Below, in pieces: positions 1-6,556 of a stretch of DNA of 8,721 nucleotides. Both the position numbers and the translations under genes were made by a program. Every line of letters begins with the position of its first letter. Within the stretch, counting starts at the first letter, position 1. The stretch spans positions 1 through 8,721 of the forward strand of contig DAHWSH010000059.1 of the NCBI GenBank assembly GCA_027338645.1, read 5' to 3'. This stretch comes from JAJZIH01 sp021785265. Its GTDB lineage: Bacteria; Pseudomonadota; Gammaproteobacteria; JAKAQQ01. Under the pieces are notes generated by a model, which saw only the letters and a list, made by a program, of their open reading frames with translations, did not search any database and was not told the origin of the DNA.

Positions 1-43
1 TCGGGTCTCGTTGCTCCTGGGTCAGCTGCGTGTAGTGTCTCAT
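1..43 (-). CDS. IS30-family transposase, N-terminal fragment (cut by window edge)
   Basis: The minus strand reads MRHYTQLTQEQRDP from an ATG at 43-41 to the window edge. The N-terminus of IS30-family transposases typically reads like M..YTQLTQEQRYQIYALLKAG, so the match to YTQLTQEQR is close even in 14 residues. An AAGGAG ribosome-binding site (complement of 49-54) lies 5 nt before the ATG, which supports the start. In the full protein this stretch precedes a helix-turn-helix that binds the terminal repeats, and a DDE integrase domain; both lie outside the window. The family call rests only on the N-terminal motif, the leader layout and the terminal repeat. Confidence 0.6.
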   Translation of the reverse strand, partial: MRHYTQLTQEQRDP

Positions 44-108
44 CGGTGCTCCTTCGACTGGCCAGTCGGGAAAGCCACGATGCGACCGCAGCTTGCCCCC
101 TTGGCCCG

Positions 109-336
109 TCAGTGAAGTTGCACTTCAGAGTTGAATCCACCTTTCACTTTTCCACTGACATTGTCTTGGCACAATCTAAACTCCGTCTGAATCAGCTGTG
201 GTGGCCCGTGTAGTGGGGTCTGGTCCCTCCAGATTCGACCCTTCGCAGAGTCAGAATTCCAGATCATCACCGGAACCGGTTCCTTACGAGGGGCATTGAT
301 CGTCGTCAGAATGGACCAATCCGTTTCGTGTGCCAA
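109..336 (-). CDS. Short unrecognised ORF running into the IS end
   Basis: A 75-codon minus-strand frame starts at a TTG (336-334), 22 nt after the stop of the cupin gene, and stops at 111-109. Its last 10-12 codons lie inside the IS terminal repeat, so its C-terminus is IS-derived. A GGGAG on the minus strand (346-342) sits only about 5 nt before the TTG, which is close for a ribosome-binding site. I recognise no family in the 63 or so residues outside the IS. It may be the front part of a gene that followed the cupin gene and was cut by the IS, or simply non-coding DNA. The 217 nt between the IS border (about 141) and the cupin stop show nothing else I can name. Confidence 0.2.
   Translation of the reverse strand: MAHETDWSILTTINAPRKEPVPVMIWNSDSAKGRIWRDQTPLHGPPQLIQTEFRLCQDNVSGKVKGGFNSEVQLH
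115..141 (-). repeat. Probable IS30-type terminal inverted repeat
   Basis: On the minus strand this reads GGTGGATTCAA, nine bases, then GCAAC. From memory, the IS30 end begins TGTAGATTCAA with GCAAC at the same nine-base distance. The partner repeat lies outside the window, so it is not proven as an inverted pair here. Confidence 0.5.
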
Positions 337-358
337 AGTGCTCCCATGCTAAAGGTAC

Positions 359-853
359 TCATGTACCTGCAGGGTAAGGCGTTCCATTTTTATGCACAAA
401 TACCCATTTTCCAGCGTTGTCAAAAACTGCCTGCAGGTCATCATCCGGATACATCACTGAATCGCCCAGCGTCCGGTCGCCGATTTCAAGATAAACCACG
501 GTTTGGTGAGAGCGATTGACCAGCTGATGGCCAATACCCGTGCCTGCCTTGAAGCCGGCACACATCCCAGGGGAGAGTGGTGTATCGCCATGATCGGTGA
601 TGAGTACCGGGTGTCCATCTACTACATAGATGAACTCATCCTGCTTTGAATGGGCATGACGAAGGGCAGATCTTGCTCCTGGAAGAAGTCGGGTGAGGTT
701 TACGCCAAAATTAATCAACCCAAACAAATCACCCAGTGGATGTTTTTCTCGTCCTGCCATGAGGGAAGCAAACGGTTCAGGATAGATGCTCGGCTTGGTT
801 CGAGCTGGGGCACTGAGTGCAACGATTGCAACGGGCGATTCATGATGGGGCAT
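359..853 (-). CDS. Cupin-domain protein (single-domain, cupin_2-like)
   Basis: The product is a 164-residue soluble protein with one cupin beta-barrel. Cupin motif 1 runs from G59 to G80 with probable metal ligands H66, H68 and E73 (RHAHSKQDEFIYVVDG). Motif 2 supplies H109 and N113 (GIGHQLVN). The tail VMYPDDDL (133-140) resembles a YPDxDL signature I associate with small bacterial cupins annotated as transcriptional regulator-like or sugar-binding-type proteins. No helix-turn-helix or signal peptide is visible. The ATG at 853-851 has an AAAGG about 9 nt upstream on the minus strand. It is transcribed away from the hopanoid/mevalonate series, so its context gives no firm functional link. The fold and metal site are well supported; the substrate is unknown. 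Confidence 0.85.
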   Translation of the reverse strand: MPHHESPVAIVALSAPARTKPSIYPEPFASLMAGREKHPLGDLFGLINFGVNLTRLLPGARSALRHAHSKQDEFIYVVDGHPVLITDHGDTPLSPGMCAGFKAGTGIGHQLVNRSHQTVVYLEIGDRTLGDSVMYPDDDLQAVFDNAGKWVFVHKNGTPYPAGT

Positions 854-1025
854 CGCTAAAAACCTTTGGTTGAATAGAGAAGGTCATGCTATGTTATCAG
901 CCACATTGGGTGGAGAGAGCATCGTTGTTCTCACAGTCTTGGTATCGACCCAGTCTCATAAAAGCCCTTGAGCCCGCTTCCATCCGTCTAGGCCATCATA
1001 TTTAACCTGCAAAGGAGTTCGGAAC
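854..1025. promoter_or_regulatory. Divergent intergenic region with weak promoter candidates
   Basis: This 172-nt region must hold the promoters of both the cupin gene (minus) and the plus-strand gene series. On the plus strand, TTGGTT (866-871) and TATGTT (890-895) are 18 nt apart, a weak sigma-70-like pair that would leave a leader of about 120 nt. On the minus strand, an extended -10-like TGATAACAT (complement of 891-899) overlaps it. Neither has a good -35 box, so both are tentative. No strong hairpin, riboswitch or T-run terminator was seen. Confidence 0.25.
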
Positions 1026-1379
1026 ATGCCCTCAAACCATTTCGAGCATGAGGTTCTCATTTTGACCCTGAATGATTGTCCCGGGCGGAACGTCCGCAAG
1101 GCGATCGGCCCAGTCTATGGCACCAGCGTCCGTTCCAGAAACTTTGCCGGGAACTGGCTGGGTAGTCTGAGGGCTATTTTTGGTGGGCGTCAAAAAGGTT
1201 ACAGCAAGATGGTTTCGAAAAGCCGGAACGATGCCTTGGCCCAACTGGCTGAGGCCGCGAAAGCAAGAGGGGCCAATGCGGTACTGGGCATGCGTTTCGA
1301 CTCAGGTGAGTTTGATTCCGGGCCGGGACAAGCCATGAATGAAGTGACCGCCTATGGCACGGCCGTTGTCCTGGAGTAG
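1026..1379 (+). CDS. UPF0145 / YbjQ-like putative heavy-metal-binding protein
   Basis: The 117-residue protein matches the UPF0145 (YbjQ) family along most of its length. The family hallmarks are seen in order: IGPVYGTSVRSRN (27-39), SLRAIFGGRQKGYSK (47-61), a helix with SRNDALAQLAEAAKARGANAV (66-86) and GMRFDS (88-93), then the closing strand VTAYGTAVVLE. The N-terminal 24 residues are less typical. The family forms compact oligomers and is labelled putative heavy-metal-binding, but its biochemical role is not established. AAAGGAG (1011-1017) lies 8 nt before the ATG, a strong ribosome-binding site for the first gene of the series. Its stop is 5 nt from the TTG start of hpnG, so the two are very probably co-transcribed. 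A link to hopanoids is inferred from position only. Confidence 0.85.
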   Translation: MPSNHFEHEVLILTLNDCPGRNVRKAIGPVYGTSVRSRNFAGNWLGSLRAIFGGRQKGYSKMVSKSRNDALAQLAEAAKARGANAVLGMRFDSGEFDSGPGQAMNEVTAYGTAVVLE

Positions 1380-1387
1380 TCTGATTG
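1373..1387 (+). promoter_or_regulatory. Ribosome-binding site overlapping the upstream stop; sets a TTG start for hpnG
   Basis: GGAG (1373-1376) directly precedes the TAG stop (1377-1379) of the UPF0145 gene and lies 8 nt before TTG (1385-1387). The alternative in-frame ATG at 1400 has no purine-rich site before it. The arrangement suggests translational coupling of the two genes and favours the TTG. Confidence 0.5.
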
Positions 1388-2137
1388 ACCCCGACCGAAA
1401 TGAGACCGGAACCTCATGCCTTGGACAAGAATGGATCCGAGCCCACAGGCCTTGTCGTGGCACTCATTCGAGAGGCACGCTCCTTGATCCGGGGCCATAT
1501 TGCACTGGACCAACCGGTATCCCTCGGTCAGCATAACTATTGCTGGGTTTCCGGAATGGGCGCTGCTCGGGCTGAACGGGCAGCACGGGCTCTTTTGGAC
1601 CTCGGGTGCCAAAGACTGGCTTCCTGGGGATGTGCCGGTGGCCTGAGCCGGGAGGCCCGAGCTGGCCGAATTTTCCTGCCTTCCAGGGTTCTGGACGAGG
1701 AAGGGCGCATTTTGCCAGTGGACCCAATCTGGCGTTTGCAACTTGCCCACGAGCTGAGCTCACCGCCCCAGGATTGTGAAGACCTTTTGACAGTGGATCA
1801 TGTCGTGGCTGACCCGGCTGAAAAAACCCTTTTGCGGGAGCATTACCCAGTCGCTCTGGTCGATCTCGAAGCTTTCGCCGTGGCTCGAGTGGCTTCTGAG
1901 AGAGGCCTTCCTTTCATCGCGATCAAAGCTCCTCTGGACAGTTATGACCAAGGTTTGCCCTCGGTTTTCACCCGGATTCTCGATCCCTGGGGCCGGATTG
2001 TGCTGTCGCGCCTGCCTTTTGGTCTGGCCCAGATGCGGATACGTGACTTTTCAGGTTTGCGTCTACTCTGGCAAAACGACCGGCTGGCGCGACAGGCCCT
2101 CCGGCGTTTTGCGCAGGCCCTGGGTTGGACGGCGTAA
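1385..2137 (+). CDS. hpnG: Hopanoid-associated nucleoside phosphorylase HpnG
   Basis: The 250-residue protein belongs to the purine nucleoside phosphorylase / MTA-SAH nucleosidase superfamily and fits the hopanoid-associated phosphorylase subgroup. In the extended hopanoid pathway HpnG acts after HpnH, removing adenine from adenosylhopane to give a (phospho)ribosyl hopane that leads to bacteriohopanetetrol. Visible family segments are VSGMGAARAERAARAL (55-70), ASWGCAGGLS (79-88) and VDLEAFAVARVA (159-170), where E162 matches the ribose-binding Glu. KAPLDSYDQGLP (181-192) follows, where D185 lines up with the purine-contacting acid seen as SDxAD in relatives. The usual VDME reads VDLE, and the usual ISD reads PLD, so this copy is somewhat divergent. 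It is the second gene of the series, and hpnH closes the series, which strengthens the assignment. The first 20 residues after the TTG look non-conserved, so the true start could be the ATG at 1400. Confidence 0.82.
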   Translation: MTPTEMRPEPHALDKNGSEPTGLVVALIREARSLIRGHIALDQPVSLGQHNYCWVSGMGAARAERAARALLDLGCQRLASWGCAGGLSREARAGRIFLPSRVLDEEGRILPVDPIWRLQLAHELSSPPQDCEDLLTVDHVVADPAEKTLLREHYPVALVDLEAFAVARVASERGLPFIAIKAPLDSYDQGLPSVFTRILDPWGRIVLSRLPFGLAQMRIRDFSGLRLLWQNDRLARQALRRFAQALGWTA

Positions 2138-2199
2138 AAATCCCTCCGGCAGCAACGGGGCTGATCCCTTAAAATTGCCTCTCGCAATGGGAACTGATC

Positions 2200-3201
2200 A
2201 TGGCCATCGCCCAAGCCCAGCCCAATATTGCTCTCGTCAAATACTGGGGAAAACGCCATGGAGGAATGAATCTACCTGCGGTCGGATCTCTTTCCGTAAC
2301 CCTGGAATCCCTTTGGACCCAGACTGAAATCGAGTTCGACCCGGATTTGCCGGAAGACCTTTTCCTGTTGAATGGCTTACCGGACCCAGTTGGCCTGAGT
2401 CGGGTGAGCCGCTGTCTGGATCCTATCCGGGAACGGGCTTCCTGCACGCATAAAGCACGCATCCGGAGCCGTAACAATTTCCCAACCTCTGCAGGACTGG
2501 CCTCTTCGGCCTCGGGTTTTGCGGCACTGGTGACCGCGGCGATTGCCGCCTTGAATCTCGATGTTTCCGATGAAGAAAAAAACCAGTGGGCCCGGTGGGC
2601 TTCAGGTTCCGCGCCGCGTTCCCTCTATGGCGGTTTTGTCGAGCTCCGCCTGCATGATACCCCGGCTCCGGGGCATACTGAACTCGTTCCGCTCGCCACC
2701 CCCGCCGACTGGCCCCTCGAGGTCGCGGTCGCCATTACCAGCCTGTCCACGAAGTCAGTGGGGTCGACTGCTGGCATGAGCCAGACTGCAAACACCTCGC
2801 CGTTTTACGAGAGCTGGATCCGGGCCCAACCCCTGGATCTCGAAGAGGCGCGAACCGCGGTTCAAGCCCGGGATTTTGAAAAACTGGCACGGGTCAGCGA
2901 GCACAGCTGTCTCAAAATGCACGGCCTGGCCCTTGCAGGGAAGCCTGGACTGATTTACTGGAATGGGGCCACAGTCAACTGCCTTGCCGTCATCCGTGAC
3001 CTGCGGGCACAAGGGATTCCCGTTTTTTTCACGGTCGATGCGGGCCCCCAAGTCAAGGCGGTCAGCGAGCCGGGCGCCATCCAGCAGGTCGCCGGGATCC
3101 TGCGTCAGATTCCAGGCGTTCTCGAGGTGATGACCAGTCGATTGGGGCCGGGTGCGCGGGTGCTTTCCGGAGCCGGGAAACCCCATCCTTCCGATCCATG
3201 A
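2200..3201 (+). CDS. mvaD: Mevalonate diphosphate decarboxylase
   Basis: This 333-residue GHMP-superfamily enzyme converts mevalonate 5-diphosphate to isopentenyl diphosphate with ATP, the last MVA step. The signature NIALVKYWGKR spans 9-19, with the Lys-containing YWGK near the substrate. The ATP-binding loop NFPTSAGLASSASGFAAL is at 93-110. GSAPRSLYGGFVE (136-148) supplies the substrate-contacting R140. FFTVDAGPQV (276-285) carries D280, matching the catalytic Asp of characterised enzymes (D302 in yeast, from memory). The family usually reads GSACRS, so A138-P139 is a small variation. The ATG at 2200 has only a weak GGGA (2189-2192) upstream, and the 62-nt gap from hpnG holds no terminator. 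The stop overlaps the next start (ATGA at 3198-3201). The archaeal-type phosphomevalonate decarboxylase is less likely because a phosphomevalonate kinase is encoded next. Confidence 0.93.
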   Translation: MAIAQAQPNIALVKYWGKRHGGMNLPAVGSLSVTLESLWTQTEIEFDPDLPEDLFLLNGLPDPVGLSRVSRCLDPIRERASCTHKARIRSRNNFPTSAGLASSASGFAALVTAAIAALNLDVSDEEKNQWARWASGSAPRSLYGGFVELRLHDTPAPGHTELVPLATPADWPLEVAVAITSLSTKSVGSTAGMSQTANTSPFYESWIRAQPLDLEEARTAVQARDFEKLARVSEHSCLKMHGLALAGKPGLIYWNGATVNCLAVIRDLRAQGIPVFFTVDAGPQVKAVSEPGAIQQVAGILRQIPGVLEVMTSRLGPGARVLSGAGKPHPSDP

Positions 3202-4277
3202 GCCCACCGTCAGCCGGGGGCATCCGGGTTTCAGCTCCAGGCAAACTGCTTGTCCTCGGCGAGTATGCCGTTCTGAAGGGCGCACCTGCACTGGTCATGG
3301 CAGTCGGGCAAAGGGCCCGGGTGACTCTTCGTTGGATTGAAGGCCCTGTCTCGGTCATCGAGTCCAGTCTCTGGCCCGGCCGGGAAATCCCATTCCATCC
3401 GGATGCTCCGCGAACCTTTCAGTCCGGAGATCCCGAAACCGGTCAGGCGCTGTCCCTCGTTCAGCATATTCTTTCCTGGTGCTGCAAGAATCATGGACCC
3501 CTCCTGACCGGTTCGCAGGCGATCCGTCTGGAACTCGATACACGGGATTTTTACTCGCAATCCGGCAAACTGGGCCTGGGATCCAGCGCGGCTTTGACCG
3601 TGGCCCTGTTCGCCGCCATCCGCGCAATCCGGTCGGTGCAAGAAATGGACTCGAGGCCCAGCCAACTCTGGCCCGAGCTCTGGCAGATGTATCGCGAGCA
3701 ACCGGATCAACGGGGCAGCGGCGTGGACATTGCAGCCAGCTGTTTTGGTCATTGGATCCGGTTCCAGAATGATCCTGCAAATGGCTACCCCTCCGTGGAA
3801 GCCTTTTCTCCAAAACGGCCCTGTCCCTTGCTGATTGTCTGGACCGGCCATTCCACGGCCACGAGTGGCATGCTGGAACGTTTTTTCTTCTGGGCATCAA
3901 AAGAACCAGCGCGTTTTCAGAGGATGATTGACACCCTGACCCGGATTAGTGAAGTGGGGATTGTGGCCTTTGGGGCAGGGGAGAGCAAACGGTTCCGCCT
4001 TGCGATCGATCAGTACACAGAGGCGCTAGGCAACCTGGGGATCGCCAGTGGTCTCGAAATCCTCTCTGACAAGCACGCCCGTCTTTTGGCCCTGGCCCAA
4101 AGCCTCGGGGTCAGCTACAAACCTTCCGGTGCCGGCGGGGGTGACGTGGGTTTTGCAATGGCAGAAAATCAGGAAACCCTTTCGGTCTTCCGGCATCGGG
4201 TCGAGGCAATCGGTTATCATATAGTTGAAACGAATCAAGAAACCCAAGGGTTGGAGATTCGTCCGATTCCGGAGTGA
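3198..4277 (+). CDS. mvaK2: Phosphomevalonate kinase (GHMP type)
   Basis: The 359-residue kinase phosphorylates phosphomevalonate to mevalonate 5-diphosphate. The three GHMP motifs are clear. Motif 1 is SAPGKLLVLGEYAVL (12-26). Motif 2 is KLGLGSSAALTVAL (124-137), the phosphate-binding glycine/serine loop. Motif 3 is KPSGAGGGDVGFAM (308-321), the form typical of bacterial phosphomevalonate kinases, where mevalonate kinases read KLTGGGGGG. GSGVDIAAS (173-181) is also phosphomevalonate kinase-like and carries the probable catalytic D178. Its length is normal for bacterial enzymes of this type. The ATG overlaps the mvaD stop by four bases, and its own stop overlaps a possible GTG start of the next gene, which indicates tight translational coupling. 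The fusion downstream carries a separate mevalonate kinase, which supports the split of roles. Confidence 0.9.
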   Translation: MSPPSAGGIRVSAPGKLLVLGEYAVLKGAPALVMAVGQRARVTLRWIEGPVSVIESSLWPGREIPFHPDAPRTFQSGDPETGQALSLVQHILSWCCKNHGPLLTGSQAIRLELDTRDFYSQSGKLGLGSSAALTVALFAAIRAIRSVQEMDSRPSQLWPELWQMYREQPDQRGSGVDIAASCFGHWIRFQNDPANGYPSVEAFSPKRPCPLLIVWTGHSTATSGMLERFFFWASKEPARFQRMIDTLTRISEVGIVAFGAGESKRFRLAIDQYTEALGNLGIASGLEILSDKHARLLALAQSLGVSYKPSGAGGGDVGFAMAENQETLSVFRHRVEAIGYHIVETNQETQGLEIRPIPE

Positions 4278-4285
4278 ACTACCGC

Positions 4286-6556
4286 ATGAGTCGAGCACGC
4301 ATTCCCAATTTTTATAAGCTGTCGGTCCCCGAACGCGTCCGGGTCATTCACGAGAAGGGTTTTCTCACTGACGAGGATTACCTGGCGCTCGCGGCTGGGA
4401 AACATCTTCTCAAGGTGCATCACGCCGACAAGATGATCGAGAATGTCATCGGCGTCATGGGACTGCCGATCGGTCTGGCGCTCAATTTCCTGATCAACGG
4501 AAAAGACTATGTCATCCCGCTGGTCGTCGAGGAACCCTCGATCGTGGCTGCCTTGTGTGCAGCCGCGAAAATGGCCCGTGATGGGGGTGGATTCCAAAGT
4601 GTGAGTCAGGGGACCCTCCTGATCGGCCAAGTCCAGATCATCGACCTGCCGCATCCCCGGGAAGCCCAGAGCACACTCCTCAATCGGAAGGACGAGATAA
4701 TCAACCTCGCAAACAGCTTCCATCCCAACCTTGTCGCAAGAGGGGGAGGAGCACGGGACATCGAAGTTTGGAAGCATGTTTCGCCGAGTACAGGCCGTGA
4801 CATGCTGGTCGTGCATTTGCTGGTCGATACCTGCGATGCGATGGGGGCTAACCTGGTCAACACGATGTGCGAAGGGGTTGCCTCGCTTCTCGAGAACCTG
4901 ACCGGCGGCCGGGTACTCTTGCGGATTCTGTCGAACCTGACTGATCGAGCGGTGGTTCGGACAAGTTGCGAAATCACGCTGGCGGCCCTGGCCCGATCCG
5001 GGCATGATCCCGAACAGGTGCGCGATGGCATCATTCTGGCCAATGATCTGGCAGTTGTGGATCCCTATCGTGCGGCCACCCATAACAAAGGCATTATGAA
5101 CGGCATTGATGCCGTAGCGCTCGCCACGGGGAACGACTGGAGGGCACTCGAAGCCGCCGCCCACGCTTATGCGGCCCGTGGTCATTCTTATACCGCCTTG
5201 ACCCGTTGGTACAAAAATCCGCGTGGGAATTTGGCCGGCGTGCTTGAAATGCCCATCAAAGTCGGTACGGTCGGTGGACAGCAGCAATCGAACCAGACGG
5301 TTGCCGTCAACCAGCGACTCTTGGGTGCCCAAAGCGCTCGCGAACTTGCGGAAATCATGGGAGCGGTGGGACTCGGACAGAACTTTTCGGCCCTGAGAGC
5401 CCTGGTGACGGATGGCATTCAGCAGGGTCACATGACTCTTCATGCCCGGAGCGTGGCACTGGCCGCAGGCGCTGATCCCGCCATCTTCGAAACGGTCGTG
5501 GATCGCCTGATCGACGGGGGTGATATCAAGGTCTGGAAAGCACGGGAGATCATTGAAACGGTCCGCAGCGAATCTCAACCCCGACCGGAACACCCGGATA
5601 CCGGGCAGAGGCAGCCGGATATGGTGGAATATGGGGTGGGCCATGGGAAGGTCATCCTTCTGGGTGAGCATGCAGTGGTTTACGGCAGCCATGCCATCAC
5701 CGCCCCGATTCCACTGGCCATCAAGTGCAAAGTGAAGGATGCCGAGGAAGGGGTGACCCTGATCATTCCCCGCTGGGGCATTGAACAACGTTTGCATCCC
5801 AAGCAAAACGAACCTGATTCCTTCCACCATTCGATCCAGCTCATTATCCAGAAGTTAGGCCTGGAAAATCGTCCCCTCCAGATCGAGATTTTTTCGAATG
5901 TGCCCAAAGCCATGGGACTTGGGGGATCGGCGGCAATGGCTGTGGCCACGATCCGGGCCATGAACCTGCATTTCAAGCTGAGAATGGCGGACGAGGAAAT
6001 CAATACCTTGGCCTTTGAATGCGAGAAGATCGCCCACGGCACCCCATCGGGAGTGGATAACACAGTGGCCACCTATGGGCAACTGCTCCTCTACCGCCCG
6101 GGCCAGCCGGCCGAGATGCGGATCATCCACCCTCCGCAGCCGATTCCGCTGGTGGTCGGAATGACGCATGTCGAAAGCCTGACGGCCAAGACCGTCCGGC
6201 GGGTCCGACAGGCGTGGAAAAAGAACAATGCCCTTTATGAGGAGATCTTCAAGGGAATCGACCGTCTGGTCCTGGAAGGGGTCCGGGCAGTCGAGAAGGC
6301 GGATTTCGAGCAACTGGGCGACCTCATGAACGTCTGTCAGGGATTGCTCGCGGCCCTTCAAGTCTCAAGCCCCGAGATCGAGCTTTTGATCGAAATCGCG
6401 AGGGAGAACGGTGCACTGGGGGCCAAGCTCACCGGTGGCGGGGGAGGGGGCTCGATCATTGCCCTTTGCCCGGGAAAGACGGGAGCCGTCATCAAGGCGA
6501 TGCAGGATGCCGGCTATCAGGCGATGGAGGTGCAGATTGGTCAGATCGATGCTTGA
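4286..6556 (+). CDS. Fused class II HMG-CoA reductase :: mevalonate kinase
   Basis: One uninterrupted frame encodes two consecutive MVA enzymes. Numbering from the ATG at 4286, residues 1-428 are a class II (Pseudomonas mevalonii type) HMG-CoA reductase. Catalytic residues E83 (VVEEPSIVAA), K268 (HNKGIMNGID), D284 (TGNDWR) and H382 (QQGHMTLHAR) are all present, as is the cofactor-loop DAMGAN (184-189). A 17-residue linker rich in Pro, Gln and Glu (429-445) leads to a mevalonate kinase domain at 446-756, with GHGKVILLGEHAVVYG (452-467), AMGLGGSAAMAVA (542-554), HGTPSGVDNTVATYG (584-598) and GAKLTGGGGGGSIIAL (712-727). The ATG is preferred over an upstream GTG at 4274 because the N-terminus then aligns without gaps to the P. 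mevalonii enzyme through E83, from memory, and GGAG (4271-4274) precedes it, though 11 nt away. The GTG would overlap the previous stop. No membrane segments are seen, so the protein is soluble. Cofactor preference (NADH or NADPH) cannot be read from sequence here. Confidence 0.93.
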   Translation: MSRARIPNFYKLSVPERVRVIHEKGFLTDEDYLALAAGKHLLKVHHADKMIENVIGVMGLPIGLALNFLINGKDYVIPLVVEEPSIVAALCAAAKMARDGGGFQSVSQGTLLIGQVQIIDLPHPREAQSTLLNRKDEIINLANSFHPNLVARGGGARDIEVWKHVSPSTGRDMLVVHLLVDTCDAMGANLVNTMCEGVASLLENLTGGRVLLRILSNLTDRAVVRTSCEITLAALARSGHDPEQVRDGIILANDLAVVDPYRAATHNKGIMNGIDAVALATGNDWRALEAAAHAYAARGHSYTALTRWYKNPRGNLAGVLEMPIKVGTVGGQQQSNQTVAVNQRLLGAQSARELAEIMGAVGLGQNFSALRALVTDGIQQGHMTLHARSVALAAGADPAIFETVVDRLIDGGDIKVWKAREIIETVRSESQPRPEHPDTGQRQPDMVEYGVGHGKVILLGEHAVVYGSHAITAPIPLAIKCKVKDAEEGVTLIIPRWGIEQRLHPKQNEPDSFHHSIQLIIQKLGLENRPLQIEIFSNVPKAMGLGGSAAMAVATIRAMNLHFKLRMADEEINTLAFECEKIAHGTPSGVDNTVATYGQLLLYRPGQPAEMRIIHPPQPIPLVVGMTHVESLTAKTVRRVRQAWKKNNALYEEIFKGIDRLVLEGVRAVEKADFEQLGDLMNVCQGLLAALQVSSPEIELLIEIARENGALGAKLTGGGGGGSIIALCPGKTGAVIKAMQDAGYQAMEVQIGQIDA
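5607..5623 (+). promoter_or_regulatory. Possible internal ribosome-binding site and ATG at the kinase domain border
   Basis: AGAGG (5607-5611) lies 9 nt before an in-frame ATG (5621-5623) that encodes the first residue of the mevalonate kinase domain. Initiation here would give a free kinase of 311 residues, a normal length for the family. It may be an active second start or a relic of the kinase gene before fusion. Purine-rich pentamers are common, so chance is possible. Confidence 0.35.

Larger units (their letters stand above)
1..141 (-). mobile_element. IS30-family insertion sequence, end only
   Basis: One end of an insertion sequence enters from the left edge. Read on the minus strand, a terminal-repeat-like sequence (141 down to about 115) is followed about 70 nt later by a ribosome-binding site and the start of a transposase whose first residues match the IS30 family. 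This is the normal order in IS30 elements: terminal repeat, short untranslated leader, single transposase gene. The outer border at about 141 is set by lining up the GATTCAA and GCAAC blocks with the terminal repeat of IS30 as I remember it, so it may be off by a few bases. Most of the element lies outside the window, so intactness cannot be judged and no target duplication can be identified. Confidence 0.65.

Noticed and set aside
160..185. TTGGCAC as a sigma-54 promoter -24 element
   Set aside because: No TTGC-type -12 element follows at the required distance.
1352..1763. Overlapping minus-strand frames of 132 and 99 codons
   Set aside because: Both are antisense to hpnG coding sequence with recognisable conserved motifs and have no family features of their own.
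2200..3201. Archaeal-type phosphomevalonate decarboxylase (alternative MVA pathway)
   Set aside because: A convincing phosphomevalonate kinase is encoded next, no isopentenyl phosphate kinase is present, and the decarboxylase keeps the bacterial/eukaryotic type motifs.
5565..5625. Reductase-kinase fusion as a sequencing or assembly artefact
   Set aside because: None of the three forward frames across the linker shows a stop codon, and both domains continue in a single frame at the expected lengths. A hidden stop would need a base change rather than a simple indel. Still worth confirming with reads.
4235..5830. Long minus-strand frame of 531 codons opposite the reductase-kinase gene
   Set aside because: It lies antisense to a gene with fully conserved catalytic motifs, spans both fused domains and shows no recognisable family. 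It is a product of codon bias in GC-rich DNA.
6411..6548. Extended N-terminus of idi
   Set aside because: It lies over the conserved C-terminal kinase motif region in another frame, has no Idi-like sequence, and the ATG at 6549 gives the normal length.
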